From: Bacteroidales bacterium
Lineage (GTDB): Bacteria > Bacteroidota > Bacteroidia > Bacteroidales > F082
Direction: 5' to 3'
DNA length: 64,000 bases
Assembly: GCA_017553625.1 (NCBI GenBank)
Contig: JAFZKP010000027.1
Span: forward strand, 1 to 64,000
The notes beneath the pieces are model-generated. The model was not told the origin of the DNA. It ran no database searches and saw only the letters and a list, made by a program, of their open reading frames with translations. The first letter of the stretch is position 1; every line of letters starts with the position of its first letter. Of this stretch, positions 35,852-44,620 are shown piece by piece. Position numbers and translations under genes: made by a program.

Positions 35852-36406
35852 ATGAAAAAACTGTTTCTTATTACGATTTTGCTGTTAATGACAGCGAGTG
35901 TCTTTGCCCAGGAGCAGGAGGCTAAAGTTCGTATTCCAAGCGGATATCAGGGTTTTTTCGAATATGGTAACACCTATCTCTTCGATGATAATCCGAGTCT
36001 GATGAACTTTTCGACGACTCATGGTTTCTATATGAATGGACATACTTACGTTGGAATTGGTATTAGTATAGATACGAAATACTTACTATTCTTATTGCCG
36101 ATATATGGCAATGTTCGATATGTTTTCAATAATAACAGAGTTGTTAGTCCTGTGGTAGGGCTGCGTTTGGGTTGTTTTGATACAAAAACTGTTGGTTTTT
36201 ATGGTGACCTTACAATAGGTTTACGTTTTGCCACCAAGCGCGACTTTGCAATATCTTTCCTAATATCAGGAACTCATTATAATGGTGTATATTTTAGATA
36301 TCGTCATCCTTATACGGATGAATATGGTATAGATCATATGGAACGTTGTTGGGGTTCTAGGAATAACCTAACTGGCATTTCGTTAAGACTTGGGATTGAA
36401 TGGTAA
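35852..36406 (+). CDS. Small outer-membrane beta-barrel-like protein, AT-rich insertion in the cluster
   Basis: 184 residues from the ATG at 35852; the frame is open back into fabG but only this Met precedes a signal peptide (MKKLFLITILLLMTASVFAQ). The rest alternates strands and turns (FFEYGNTYLFDD, GFYMNGHTYVGIGISIDTKYLLFLLPIYGNVRYVF, FYGDLTIGLRFATKRDFAISFLISG, ISLRLGIEW), fitting an 8-stranded barrel. I recognise no family. Base composition is visibly more AT-rich than the genes on either side, with many ATA, TTA and AAT codons, so it may be a later arrival. It could help place or move the product in the outer membrane. Confidence 0.7.
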   Translation: MKKLFLITILLLMTASVFAQEQEAKVRIPSGYQGFFEYGNTYLFDDNPSLMNFSTTHGFYMNGHTYVGIGISIDTKYLLFLLPIYGNVRYVFNNNRVVSPVVGLRLGCFDTKTVGFYGDLTIGLRFATKRDFAISFLISGTHYNGVYFRYRHPYTDEYGIDHMERCWGSRNNLTGISLRLGIEW

Positions 36407-36419
36407 TTTTTGATTAGTT

Positions 36420-37646
36420 ATGGCAAGAAGAGTAGTCATCACCGGCATGGGAATTTGGTCATGTCTGGGCAAAAATAAAGAAGAAGTCAGCATGGCGTTA
36501 CGCGAAGGCAAGTCGGGCATCGGAGTCGACCCTCAGCGTATCGAATACGGCTATCGTTCGCCACTGACGGGCATCGTGGAGAAGCCACAGCTCAAAGGCA
36601 AGCTCGACCGCAAGCTCCGCATGTACCTCGCCGAAGAAGGCGAATACGCTTATATGGCAACGCTTGAAGCATTCGAGCAGGCAAAAATCAACGAGGAATA
36701 CCTCCTGAACAATGAAATCGGTGTGCTTTTCGGCAACGATTCTTCTGCGAAAGCGGTCATCGAATCACACGAAATTGCTTTGGAGAAGAAAGACACCACT
36801 TTGATTGGCTCGGCAGCGATTTTCCAGTCGATGAACTCCACCGTGACGATGAACCTCTCCACCATCTTCCACCTCAAAGGCATCAACATGACGATAAGCG
36901 CCGCCTGTGCAAGTGGTTCACACTCAATAGGATTGGGCGCATTATTGATTCGCAACGGTTTGCAGGACATGGTGCTTTGCGGCGGCGCTCAGGAGACGAA
37001 TTACCTCTCGATGGGCAGCTTCGACGGCATCAGCGCGTTCTCGACAAGAGTCGATGACCCTACAAAGGCATCACGTCCATTCGACAAAGACCGCGACGGA
37101 CTCATCCCAAGCGGCGGCGCAGCGGCATTGGTGCTCGAAGACTACGACCACGCCATCGCACGCGGAGCAACGATTCTGGCAGAAGTCTGCGGCTACGGAT
37201 TCTCGTCAAACGGCGAGAGCCATATCTCACAACCCAGCGAAGACGGCTGCTATCGTGCCATGACGCGTGCCATGAAAGAAGCAGGCGTTGAAGCAAAAGA
37301 CATCGACTACGTCAACGCCCACGCCACCTCGACACCGCAAGGCGACATGTTCGAGGCAATGGCACTGAAACGACTCTTCGGTCCTACTCAAACACCGATT
37401 TCATCAACGAAATCAATGACCGGACACGAGTGCTGGATGGCTGGCGCAAGCGAGATAGTCTACTCCATCCTCATGATGAAGGGCAAGTTCATCGCCCCGA
37501 ACATCAATTTTGAGAATCCAGACGAATATTCCGAAGGTTTAAATATCATCAACAAGACGACAGACAAAGAATTAGAAACTATCCTTTCCAACTCATTCGG
37601 TTTCGGCGGAACGAATAGTGCATTGATAATCAAGAAAATACATTAA
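36420..37646 (+). CDS. Beta-ketoacyl-ACP synthase, FabB/FabF-type (KS 1)
   Basis: 408 residues, full length. Thiolase-fold condensing enzyme for chain elongation from malonyl-ACP. The catalytic triad is complete: Cys163 in SAACASGSH, His301 in NAHATSTPQGD and His336 in MTGHECWMAGASE. The C-terminal SFGFGGTNSALI is typical. Compared with the other two active ketosynthases it is the most FabB-like, so it may start or extend the polyene. Thirteen bases after the small barrel gene. Confidence 0.9.
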   Translation: MARRVVITGMGIWSCLGKNKEEVSMALREGKSGIGVDPQRIEYGYRSPLTGIVEKPQLKGKLDRKLRMYLAEEGEYAYMATLEAFEQAKINEEYLLNNEIGVLFGNDSSAKAVIESHEIALEKKDTTLIGSAAIFQSMNSTVTMNLSTIFHLKGINMTISAACASGSHSIGLGALLIRNGLQDMVLCGGAQETNYLSMGSFDGISAFSTRVDDPTKASRPFDKDRDGLIPSGGAAALVLEDYDHAIARGATILAEVCGYGFSSNGESHISQPSEDGCYRAMTRAMKEAGVEAKDIDYVNAHATSTPQGDMFEAMALKRLFGPTQTPISSTKSMTGHECWMAGASEIVYSILMMKGKFIAPNINFENPDEYSEGLNIINKTTDKELETILSNSFGFGGTNSALIIKKIH

Positions 37647-37648
37647 AA

Positions 37649-38746
37649 ATGAAATTATTTCCAGGTCTCGAAAAAGCATATACCAAAGAACATAAAAGAG
37701 CCGGTGAAGCCCAAGAGATGGCGTATTTCATCGCTTTCGGTCCGATAATTTTCCAAGTTGGGAGACTGATGATAAAATTCGGCATCCTTGACATGCTTCG
37801 CGACAGCGACAAAGGCATGACTATGGCTGAAATAGCAGCAAAGACTGGACTTTCCGACTACGCCGTAAAGGTTTTGATGGAAGGCTCTCTCTGCATCGGA
37901 CTGGTGATTTTGGACAAAGAAACTGACCGTTTCACCATGTCGAAAACGGGATTTTTCCTCCTCACCGACCCTGCCATCCGCGTGAACATCGACTTCAACC
38001 ACGATGTAAATTACGAAGGTTGGTTCAAGCTTGAAGAGGCTTTGAAAGAAGGAAAACCTGCAGGTCTGGAGCATTTTGGCAGTTGGCCAACGATTTACGA
38101 AGGTCTGTCACAACTGCCTGCGGACGTGCAGAAAAGCTGGTTCGGATTCGACCATTTCTACTCCGACCACTCGTTCGACCAAGCACTGCAGATTGTGTTC
38201 AGCAACAAGCCGAAGACCTTGCTTGATGTTGGCGGAAACACAGGCCGTTGGGCGCTTCGTTGCGTCGATTTCGACGAGAACGTCAACGTCACAATCATGG
38301 ATCTGCCGCAACAGCTTGAGATGATGAAGAATTTCACAAAAGGCAAGAAAGGATTCGAACGCATCGACGGCTACGGCATCAACTTACTCGATGACAATCA
38401 ACAGTTTCCGACCAACAAGCACTACGACGTGATTTGGATGAGCCAGTTTTTGGATTGTTTTGGCGAGGATGAGATTTTGAGCATCGTGTCAAGAGCCGCG
38501 AAAATCATGGACAAGGACAGCCGTTTGTGCATCATGGAGACGTTCTGGGACCGTCAGAACTACCCTGCCGCCGCCTTCGCACTGACGATGACATCGTTGT
38601 ATTTCACAGCATTAGCTAACGGAAACAGCAAGATGTACCATTCAGATGACATGGAACGTCTTGTAAAGAAAGCAGGATTGGAAGTTGAGACGATTCATGA
38701 CGGTTTGGGACACGGGCATAGCATTATGGTTTGCAAAAAAATTTAA
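37649..38746 (+). CDS. SAM-dependent O-methyltransferase-like protein
   Basis: 365 residues. An N-terminal winged-helix dimerisation domain (about 35-110, MIKFGILDMLRDSDKGMTMAEIAAKTGLSDYAVKVLMEG) precedes a class I methyltransferase fold with motif I LLDVGGNTGRWAL (about 191-203), TIMDLPQQLEMM and DVIWMSQFLDCFGEDEI. This is the architecture of small-molecule O-methyltransferases (acetylserotonin or hydroxyneurosporene type). In aryl-polyene and flexirubin clusters such an enzyme methylates the aryl head. It follows KS 1 by two bases. The fold is certain; the position methylated is unknown. Confidence 0.85.
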   Translation: MKLFPGLEKAYTKEHKRAGEAQEMAYFIAFGPIIFQVGRLMIKFGILDMLRDSDKGMTMAEIAAKTGLSDYAVKVLMEGSLCIGLVILDKETDRFTMSKTGFFLLTDPAIRVNIDFNHDVNYEGWFKLEEALKEGKPAGLEHFGSWPTIYEGLSQLPADVQKSWFGFDHFYSDHSFDQALQIVFSNKPKTLLDVGGNTGRWALRCVDFDENVNVTIMDLPQQLEMMKNFTKGKKGFERIDGYGINLLDDNQQFPTNKHYDVIWMSQFLDCFGEDEILSIVSRAAKIMDKDSRLCIMETFWDRQNYPAAAFALTMTSLYFTALANGNSKMYHSDDMERLVKKAGLEVETIHDGLGHGHSIMVCKKI

Positions 38747-38747
38747 A

Positions 38748-38784
38748 GTTAGTCAGTTGTTCAGTTAGTCAGTTGTTCAGTTAG
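38748..38784. repeat. 16-bp tandem repeat upstream of the ACP gene
   Basis: GTTAGTCAGTTGTTCA at 38748-38763 is repeated exactly at 38764-38779 and followed by a partial GTTAG. It lies in the only sizeable gap (167 bases) inside the cluster. Confidence 0.9.
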
Positions 38785-38791
38785 ATTGGAA

Positions 38792-38815
38792 GTAGAGATG
38801 CGATTCATCGCATCT
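38792..38815. repeat. Palindromic repeat in the gap before the ACP gene
   Basis: Contains AGATGCGAT (38796-38804), TC, ATCGCATCT (38807-38815), preceded by GTAG. It belongs to the same GTAGAGA-type family as copies inside genes elsewhere. Further short hairpins follow (CGGG...CCCG near 38846-38858; CCGC-GCA-GCGG at 38891-38901). Confidence 0.75.
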
Positions 38816-38913
38816 AAAAGCCCGAAGGGGTGAAAGCAGTTAGCGGCGGGCGAAACCCGATGAAATATAGATAATAATAATAAACAAAATCCGCGCAGCG
38901 GTTACATAACAGT

Positions 38914-39156
38914 ATGAAAAGAGAAGAAATTGAAGCAAAAGTTAAAGAGTTCATGGTTGAGGACCTTGAACTCGACGAGGCAAAAATCACACCAGAGGCA
39001 CGTCTGAAAGAGGACATCGGCGTCGACAGCCTCGATTTCGTTGACATCGTGGTCATCGTCGAGCGCAAATTCGGTTTCAAAATCAAGACCGAAGAGATGG
39101 CTAACGTCAAGACATTCAGTCAGTTCTGCGACTATATCGAGAAGAAGACAGCCTGA
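38914..39156 (+). CDS. Acyl carrier protein (ACP 1)
   Basis: 80 residues. Four-helix ACP with the phosphopantetheine Ser39 in IGVDSLDFVDIVV. It carries intermediates of the polyene. It starts after a 167-base gap full of repeats, unlike its neighbours, which are coupled, so its expression could be set separately. The acyltransferase starts two bases after its stop. Confidence 0.92.
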   Translation: MKREEIEAKVKEFMVEDLELDEAKITPEARLKEDIGVDSLDFVDIVVIVERKFGFKIKTEEMANVKTFSQFCDYIEKKTA

Positions 39157-39158
39157 TA

Positions 39159-40052
39159 ATGGCGAGTGGACTGCAACATAACGAATGGTCGGGAAAGACG
39201 GGCGGACTGCCTTGGATGCAGCGTTCGCTAATCGTCATGTTCCGTGTGTTGCCGCTGTGGCTGCCCTACGGCGTGATGGCGTTGGTGGTGCCTTTCTATA
39301 TGATTTTCAACAGGAAAGGCTTCAAAGCGATGTATCAGTTTTTCAGAAAACACCTCGGCTACAGCAGATGGAAATCGTTTTGTAAGGTCTACGCCAACCA
39401 TTTCCGATTCGGTCAGATAATTTTAGACCGTTTCGGCGTGTATGCAGGTAAAAAATACACCTTTGTCACTGATGGTCAGGAACTTATAGACGAGTTGGAG
39501 AGACAGCCAGAAGGATTCGTAAACTTGAGCAGCCATGTTGGAAACTATGAGATTGCAGGTTATTCTTTAAAACCCAAGTCAAAGAGATTCAACGCTTTGG
39601 TGTATGCTGGCGAGACCGCCACGGTGATGGAGAACCGTCAGAAGATGCTTTCGCAGAACAACATGAGCATGATTCCAGTGAAAGAAGACATGTCGCATCT
39701 GTTTTTGCTGAACAATGCCATCGACAACGGCGAGATTGTGAGCATGCCTGCCGACAGAATCTTCGGCTCCCAGAAAGCCGCCGAGTGCCGGTTTTTTGGC
39801 GAAAATGCGAGATTTCCCTTGGGCGCATTCGCATTGGCAGCTCAGAAAAACGTCTCTGTGCTCGTTGTATTCGTGATGAAATCAGGATATAAGAGTTATC
39901 ACGCTTACGTCCGTGAGATACAATGCGATAGAGAAGCCAAGATTCGCGAGCAGATGAGTCAAATGGCACAGAGTTTCGCTGACAATCTCGAGGAAATAGT
40001 CAGGAAATACCCGACGCAATGGTTCAACTATTTTGATTTTTGGAAACAATGA
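39159..40052 (+). CDS. LpxL/HtrB-like lysophospholipid acyltransferase
   Basis: 297 residues. An N-terminal membrane segment (SLIVMFRVLPLWLPYGVMALVVPFYMIF, about 23-50) precedes the lauroyl-transferase fold. The HX4E catalytic motif is His-Val-Gly-Asn-Tyr-Glu in SSHVGNYEIAGY (about residue 125-130). Related proteins (ApeD-type) occur in aryl-polyene clusters and probably transfer the finished acyl chain from ACP to a lipid acceptor at the inner membrane. Its stop overlaps the next start (ATGA). Confidence 0.85.
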   Translation: MASGLQHNEWSGKTGGLPWMQRSLIVMFRVLPLWLPYGVMALVVPFYMIFNRKGFKAMYQFFRKHLGYSRWKSFCKVYANHFRFGQIILDRFGVYAGKKYTFVTDGQELIDELERQPEGFVNLSSHVGNYEIAGYSLKPKSKRFNALVYAGETATVMENRQKMLSQNNMSMIPVKEDMSHLFLLNNAIDNGEIVSMPADRIFGSQKAAECRFFGENARFPLGAFALAAQKNVSVLVVFVMKSGYKSYHAYVREIQCDREAKIREQMSQMAQSFADNLEEIVRKYPTQWFNYFDFWKQ

Positions 40053-40486
40053 GAAAAATCGAGGACATAACGCTAAGCGAGCTTCTGCCGCAACGACCGC
40101 CATTCGTGATGATTGACAGGTTGGTTTCATGCGACGATGTGTTTGCAGTGACCGAGTTGACCGTTCGCAAGGATAATATTTTCGTTGAAGATGAACGACT
40201 TACGTCATCAGGACTAATTGAAAACATTGCCCAGACATGCGCTGCGAGAATCGGTTATCTCAACCTTAACGCGGGCGGCACTGTGAAAATCGGCGTCATC
40301 GGCGCAATTAGCAACCTCGACATCATCAGGACTCCGAAAGTGGGCGAAAAACTTGAGACAACGATAGAATTAATCAGCGAAGTGTTTCAGATGACATTGG
40401 TTGAATCAGTGATTAGAATTAACGGTGAGGAGATAGTCCGCGCCAACATGAAAATAGCGTTAACCGACATAGAATCAAAGGATTAA
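40049..40486 (+). CDS. ApeP-like hotdog-fold dehydratase
   Basis: 145 residues; starts at the ATG overlapping the previous stop, not at an upstream TTG. A single hotdog fold begins ITLSELLPQRPPFVMIDRLVS, like FabZ/ApeP proteins. The central helix is SSGLIENIAQTCAARIGY with Glu58 retained, but the HFPGxP segment carrying the catalytic His of FabZ is missing. ApeP-type dehydratases also have the GIE-x-x-AQ pattern without HFPG. It should dehydrate 3-hydroxyacyl-ACP to build conjugated double bonds, perhaps with the ApeI-like protein at 45560. Confidence 0.78.
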   Translation: MRKIEDITLSELLPQRPPFVMIDRLVSCDDVFAVTELTVRKDNIFVEDERLTSSGLIENIAQTCAARIGYLNLNAGGTVKIGVIGAISNLDIIRTPKVGEKLETTIELISEVFQMTLVESVIRINGEEIVRANMKIALTDIESKD

Positions 40487-40487
40487 C

Positions 40488-41606
40488 ATGATAGTCTGCG
40501 TTTCACATAACATCATCTCGCCACTCGGCACCACCTCAGCGGAAAACTACGCGGCGGTGAAGTCGGGCAAGTCGGCTTTGCGCAAATACGACGGACTTTG
40601 GGGCTTGCCAGAGCCTTTCGTTGCTTCTTTGCTTGACAGAAAAGCATACGCAGACGAGAAGTACACCATTGACGAAAGAATCGTAATTGATTCAATATCA
40701 ATAGCTTTAAAAAATACTGACATCGATGCGACATCAAAAAAGGTGCTTTTCATCATCTCAACGACAAAAGGAAATGTCTTTTTGCTTGACAAAAATGAAA
40801 ACGGTTTCCCGAAAGAGCGAGTTCGCCTTGGCATGATGGCGCGTCAGATTACAAAGCATTTTCACAATCCAAACGAGCCTGTCGTGGTGTCAAATGCTTG
40901 TATCTCGGGCGTTTGTGCCCAGATTGAAGCGATGAGATATTTGGAAAGCGGCGAATACGATTACGTCATCGTTTGCGGCGTTGATGTGCAGTCGGCATTT
41001 ATAGTGTCTGGTTTTCAATCGTTTAAAGCGCTTTCACCTGACGAATGCAAGCCTTTTGATGCAAACAGACAAGGTCTTAATTTAGGCGATGCAGCGGCTA
41101 CGATTATTTACACAAAGAAAGATAAAGTCAATGAAAATGAATGGGTTGCGTGCCGTGGAGCAATAAGAAACGACGCCAATCACATTTCAGGTCCATCGCG
41201 AGTGGGCGAAGGCAGTTTCAGAGCATTGAGAATCGCTTTAGGCGACCTTGAACCTGAAAAAATCGCCTTCATCAACGCTCACGGAACGGCGACGTCATAC
41301 AACGACGAGATGGAGTCGATAGCCATCGAAAGAGCAGGATTATCAGGCGTTCCCGTCAATTCACTGAAAGGTTATTACGGCCATACGATGGGCGCGGCTG
41401 GCGTGCTTGAGACCATACTCTCCATGCAAGCCGTCGACGATCATAACATCTTGGGTACCAGAGGCTTCGACACTATAGGCGTGACTCATCCTTTGGATAT
41501 TTCAAATCAAAACAGAGCAACCGAAAAACGTGCTTTCATCAAGCTTTTATCTGGATTCGGCGGCTGCAACGCGGCATTGCTCATGGCGAAAGGAGGTCTG
41601 CAATGA
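40488..41606 (+). CDS. Beta-ketoacyl-ACP synthase (KS 2), short form
   Basis: 372 residues, somewhat shorter than FabF. Condensing enzyme with Cys138 in VVSNACISGVCAQ, His265 in NAHGTATSYNDE and His299 in GYYGHTMGAAG, so catalysis should be intact. It starts two bases after the ApeP-like gene and its stop overlaps the next gene (ATGA). The immediate partner is a ketosynthase-like fragment, so KS 2 and that protein may form a heterodimer. Confidence 0.87.
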   Translation: MIVCVSHNIISPLGTTSAENYAAVKSGKSALRKYDGLWGLPEPFVASLLDRKAYADEKYTIDERIVIDSISIALKNTDIDATSKKVLFIISTTKGNVFLLDKNENGFPKERVRLGMMARQITKHFHNPNEPVVVSNACISGVCAQIEAMRYLESGEYDYVIVCGVDVQSAFIVSGFQSFKALSPDECKPFDANRQGLNLGDAAATIIYTKKDKVNENEWVACRGAIRNDANHISGPSRVGEGSFRALRIALGDLEPEKIAFINAHGTATSYNDEMESIAIERAGLSGVPVNSLKGYYGHTMGAAGVLETILSMQAVDDHNILGTRGFDTIGVTHPLDISNQNRATEKRAFIKLLSGFGGCNAALLMAKGGLQ

Positions 41607-42154
41607 TAAAGCATCAGGTTTATATTTCGTCAAACGAAGTGTTAGTTGATGGTAATCCATTGACACACAACGAGAAAGGCTCGGCATTGCTGACCGAATT
41701 ATACAGAAACCACATAGGAGATTATCCGAAGTTTTTCAAAATGGATACTTTGAGCAAATTAGGATTCATAGCTTCGGAACTCCTTTTAAATACTGAAGGA
41801 AACAGAGATTTTGAACCTCGCGAGGACCGCGCTGTCATCTTCTTCAACAGAAACGCCTCCTTGCAAGCCGACACACATTATCAGTCGACGATACAGAATC
41901 CTGAAAATTTCTTCCCGAGTCCGGCGGCGTTCGTTTACACTTTGCCGAACATCGTGACTGGCGAAATAGCCATAAGAAACAAGTATTTCGGCGAGACATC
42001 ATTCATGGTGATTGATGACTACGACGAGAAAATCATTATGAAAAACCTCGAAAACGCTTTCCAAGACCCAATCACAAAAACCATCATCGGCGGCTGGGTC
42101 GACTGCAGCGACGAGGAACATTTTGAAGCAAGAATATTTTTAATGGAAAAATAG
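41603..42154 (+). CDS. Ketosynthase-like N-terminal-half protein without active Cys
   Basis: 183 residues, about half a ketosynthase. Segments PSPAAFVYTLPNIVTGEIAIRNKYFGETSFMVID and NLENAFQDPITKTIIGGWVDCS match, in order and spacing, the dimer-interface region of ketosynthases (compare SPTYFMQSTHNTISSLVAIQ...VGGHDE in the protein at 43614). The nucleophilic Cys is absent and there is no C-terminal half with the two His residues. It is not a broken gene in an obvious sense: both ends are coupled to neighbours and the frame is clean. It could be a structural or chain-length partner of KS 2. Confidence 0.65.
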   Translation: MIKHQVYISSNEVLVDGNPLTHNEKGSALLTELYRNHIGDYPKFFKMDTLSKLGFIASELLLNTEGNRDFEPREDRAVIFFNRNASLQADTHYQSTIQNPENFFPSPAAFVYTLPNIVTGEIAIRNKYFGETSFMVIDDYDEKIIMKNLENAFQDPITKTIIGGWVDCSDEEHFEARIFLMEK

Positions 42155-42162
42155 ATTTTATT

Positions 42163-42420
42163 ATGGACGAATTGATTTACACACTGAAACAGCAGATTAT
42201 CGAGGCTTTGAACCTCGAGGACATGAAACCTGAGGACATCGACGAAAACGCATCTCTATTCGGCGAAGGTCTCGGGCTCGACAGCATTGACGCTCTTGAA
42301 CTTATCGTGATGATGGAGAAAAACTACGGCATCAAGCTGAAAGACCCGACACAGGGCAAGGAGATTTTCAAGTCGGTGGCTGTGATGGCAGATTTTATTG
42401 CGAAAAACAGAACAAAATAA
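42163..42420 (+). CDS. Acyl carrier protein (ACP 2)
   Basis: 85 residues with phosphopantetheine Ser41 in EGLGLDSIDALELIVMMEK. Its GLDSID motif and acidic helix II differ from ACP 1 (GVDSLD), suggesting different partner enzymes, as with the paired ACPs of aryl-polyene clusters. It directly abuts KS 3, whose ATG follows its stop with no gap. Confidence 0.92.
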   Translation: MDELIYTLKQQIIEALNLEDMKPEDIDENASLFGEGLGLDSIDALELIVMMEKNYGIKLKDPTQGKEIFKSVAVMADFIAKNRTK

Positions 42421-43617
42421 ATGACGAATCCCATTCTGATAACGGGTTGCGGCGTCGTCTCGGCGATTGGGAACAACAAAGCGGAGACTTTGGAGTCCTT
42501 GCAGAACAACCGCTCTGGCGTTGGTGAGCTTGTCTATCTCAAGACCGAGCACAAGGAGTTTCCTGTCGGCGAAGTCAAGATGAGCGATGTGGAGATGCGT
42601 AAGCTGATGAATATCAGCGACAACGCCATCACAACACGCACCGCTTTGATGGGAATGATTGCGCTTGACGAGGCATTGAAAGACGCGAAAATCACGCCAG
42701 ACATGATTTCGAACATCGGTTTTATTTCTGGAACGACCGTCGGCGGAATGGACATGAGCGAGCAGTTTTACCTTGACTATGTCAACAACGAGAACCACAA
42801 GGAATACATTGCGGTTCACGACTGCGGCAGCTGTTCCGAGATGACCGCCGAGCACTTTGGCAAGTTCGCTTTCATCACTACTTTGTCAACGGCATGTTCG
42901 TCGGCAGCAAACGCTATCATACTGGGTGCCAACATGTTGCGCTGCGGCGAGGCAGACATCGTGGTCGTGGGCGGCAGCGAGTGTATCACCAAGTTCCATC
43001 TCAACGGCTTCAACTCGCTGATGATTCTCGACACCAATCCTTGCCGTCCGTTTGACGCGTCACGCGCTGGACTGAACCTCGGCGAAGGCGCTGCTTACCT
43101 CGTTTTAGAGACCGAAGAAAGCGCAAAACGGCGTGGAGTGAAAGCGCAAGCAATACTTTCAGGTTACGGCAACGCTTGCGACGCTTTCCATCAGACAGCA
43201 TCGTCACCTGACGGCGAAGGAGCCTACAGAGCGATGGAAGAAGCCTTACAACTCGCTGACATTCAACCAGATAAAATTGACTACATCAACGCTCACGGCA
43301 CTGGGACGCCAAACAACGACTTGAGCGAAAGCCAGGCTGTGAAACGCCTTTTCGGAGAAAATGTTCCACCGATGTCGTCAACAAAACCGTTTACCGGGCA
43401 CACCACGAGCGCGTCAGGCTCAATCGAAGCAGTGTTCTGCATCTTGGCATTGCAAAACGGATTCCTGCCAGTAAACTTGAACTGGTCGCAGCCGATGGAC
43501 GACGGCATAGTGCCAGTAAATCAATCAGTTAAGAAAGAGTTAAGACATGTATTGTGCAACGCTTTCGGCTTCGGCGGCAACGACTCGTCATTATTGATTT
43601 CAAAACCCGAGCTATGA
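42421..43617 (+). CDS. Beta-ketoacyl-ACP synthase, FabF-type (KS 3)
   Basis: 398 residues, full length. Cys159 in LSTACSSAANAI, His292 in INAHGTGTPNND and His327 in KPFTGHTTSASGS complete the triad; GEGAAYLVLETEESAKRRG and NAFGFGGNDSSLL are typical. Its stop overlaps the start of the Cys-less partner at 43614 (ATGA). That is the same layout as KS-alpha with chain-length factor in type II polyketide systems and ApeO/ApeC, so it is the best candidate for the main polyene-elongating enzyme. Confidence 0.9.
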   Translation: MTNPILITGCGVVSAIGNNKAETLESLQNNRSGVGELVYLKTEHKEFPVGEVKMSDVEMRKLMNISDNAITTRTALMGMIALDEALKDAKITPDMISNIGFISGTTVGGMDMSEQFYLDYVNNENHKEYIAVHDCGSCSEMTAEHFGKFAFITTLSTACSSAANAIILGANMLRCGEADIVVVGGSECITKFHLNGFNSLMILDTNPCRPFDASRAGLNLGEGAAYLVLETEESAKRRGVKAQAILSGYGNACDAFHQTASSPDGEGAYRAMEEALQLADIQPDKIDYINAHGTGTPNNDLSESQAVKRLFGENVPPMSSTKPFTGHTTSASGSIEAVFCILALQNGFLPVNLNWSQPMDDGIVPVNQSVKKELRHVLCNAFGFGGNDSSLLISKPEL

Positions 43618-44618
43618 TGGAAAAGAAAGAAATATACGTGCTTTCGGCGAAACAGATTTCCGTGCAACAGCCTTTGTGCGAGGACTGGATGACGCAATCT
43701 GTTGAATATCAAACGCCTTTCAACCGTTCCATCGACCCGAGTTTCAAGGATTACATCTCCCCTATCGAGGCTCGCCGCATGGGAAAGATTTTGAAACGTG
43801 CCATAGCGACATCTAAAGAAGCCATCAAAGCATCAGGTTTGGAGACTGTCGACGCCATCATCACTGGAACAGGCTACGGATGCATAGAGAATACTGAGTT
43901 TTTCCTCGAAGCGCTCTCGAAAGACGGCGAACAAATGCTGAGCCCGACATATTTCATGCAATCGACGCACAACACCATCAGCTCGCTGGTGGCGATTCAG
44001 ACGAAAAACCATGGCTACAACGTGACTTACGCGCACAAAGGCATCTCATTTGACAGTGCCTTGCAGGACGCGTTTTTGCAGTTGCGCTTGGGCAAGATAA
44101 ACTCTGCCCTCGTTGGCGGTCACGATGAGTTGACACCAACGTTTTACAACATCTTGAAAAAAGGCGGCATGATGGGTCAGGACGACGAGATGTGCAGCGA
44201 AGCAGCAGTTTCGGTGGTTTTAGGGACAGAAAAGCAGAATTCGCTTTGCAAATTATTGGATTTCAAGATGTTGCACAAACCAACAATTGAAAGATTAAAA
44301 TCAGTTGCAAAAGCTTTTCAAGCAGATTTCATCCTCACTGGAATAAGCGGAAACCATAATAGCGACAAGGCTTATTTGAATGAGTGCCATGAATTGTTTG
44401 GAAATGCTAAAATATTGAAATACAAGCATTTATTTGGCGAAAGCTTCACCGCATCAGGCATCGGATTTTATGTCGCTGCACAATGCCTGAAAGCAGGAAA
44501 AATTCCTGCAAATTTGTTTGTAAACCCATCTGAAATCATAGATAAAAAGCCATCAAAGATATTGGTTTTCAATCATTCTGATGGGAATAATTATTCATTA
44601 ACACTTTTGGAGGCGTAA
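43614..44618 (+). CDS. Chain-length-factor-like ketosynthase homologue lacking the active Cys
   Basis: 334 residues from the ATG that overlaps the KS 3 stop; a second Met at 43617 is also possible. The thiolase-like N-terminal half is clear (AIITGTGYGCIENTEFFLEAL, SPTYFMQSTHNTISSLVAIQTKNHGYNVTY, SALVGGHDELTPTF), but where active ketosynthases have Cys it reads YAHKGISFDSAL, and HGT/GH motifs are replaced by ILTGISGNHNSD and FGESFTASGIGF. It is therefore probably non-catalytic, a chain-length factor pairing with KS 3 (ApeC-like). Confidence 0.75.
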   Translation: MMEKKEIYVLSAKQISVQQPLCEDWMTQSVEYQTPFNRSIDPSFKDYISPIEARRMGKILKRAIATSKEAIKASGLETVDAIITGTGYGCIENTEFFLEALSKDGEQMLSPTYFMQSTHNTISSLVAIQTKNHGYNVTYAHKGISFDSALQDAFLQLRLGKINSALVGGHDELTPTFYNILKKGGMMGQDDEMCSEAAVSVVLGTEKQNSLCKLLDFKMLHKPTIERLKSVAKAFQADFILTGISGNHNSDKAYLNECHELFGNAKILKYKHLFGESFTASGIGFYVAAQCLKAGKIPANLFVNPSEIIDKKPSKILVFNHSDGNNYSLTLLEA

Positions 44619-44620
44619 TT

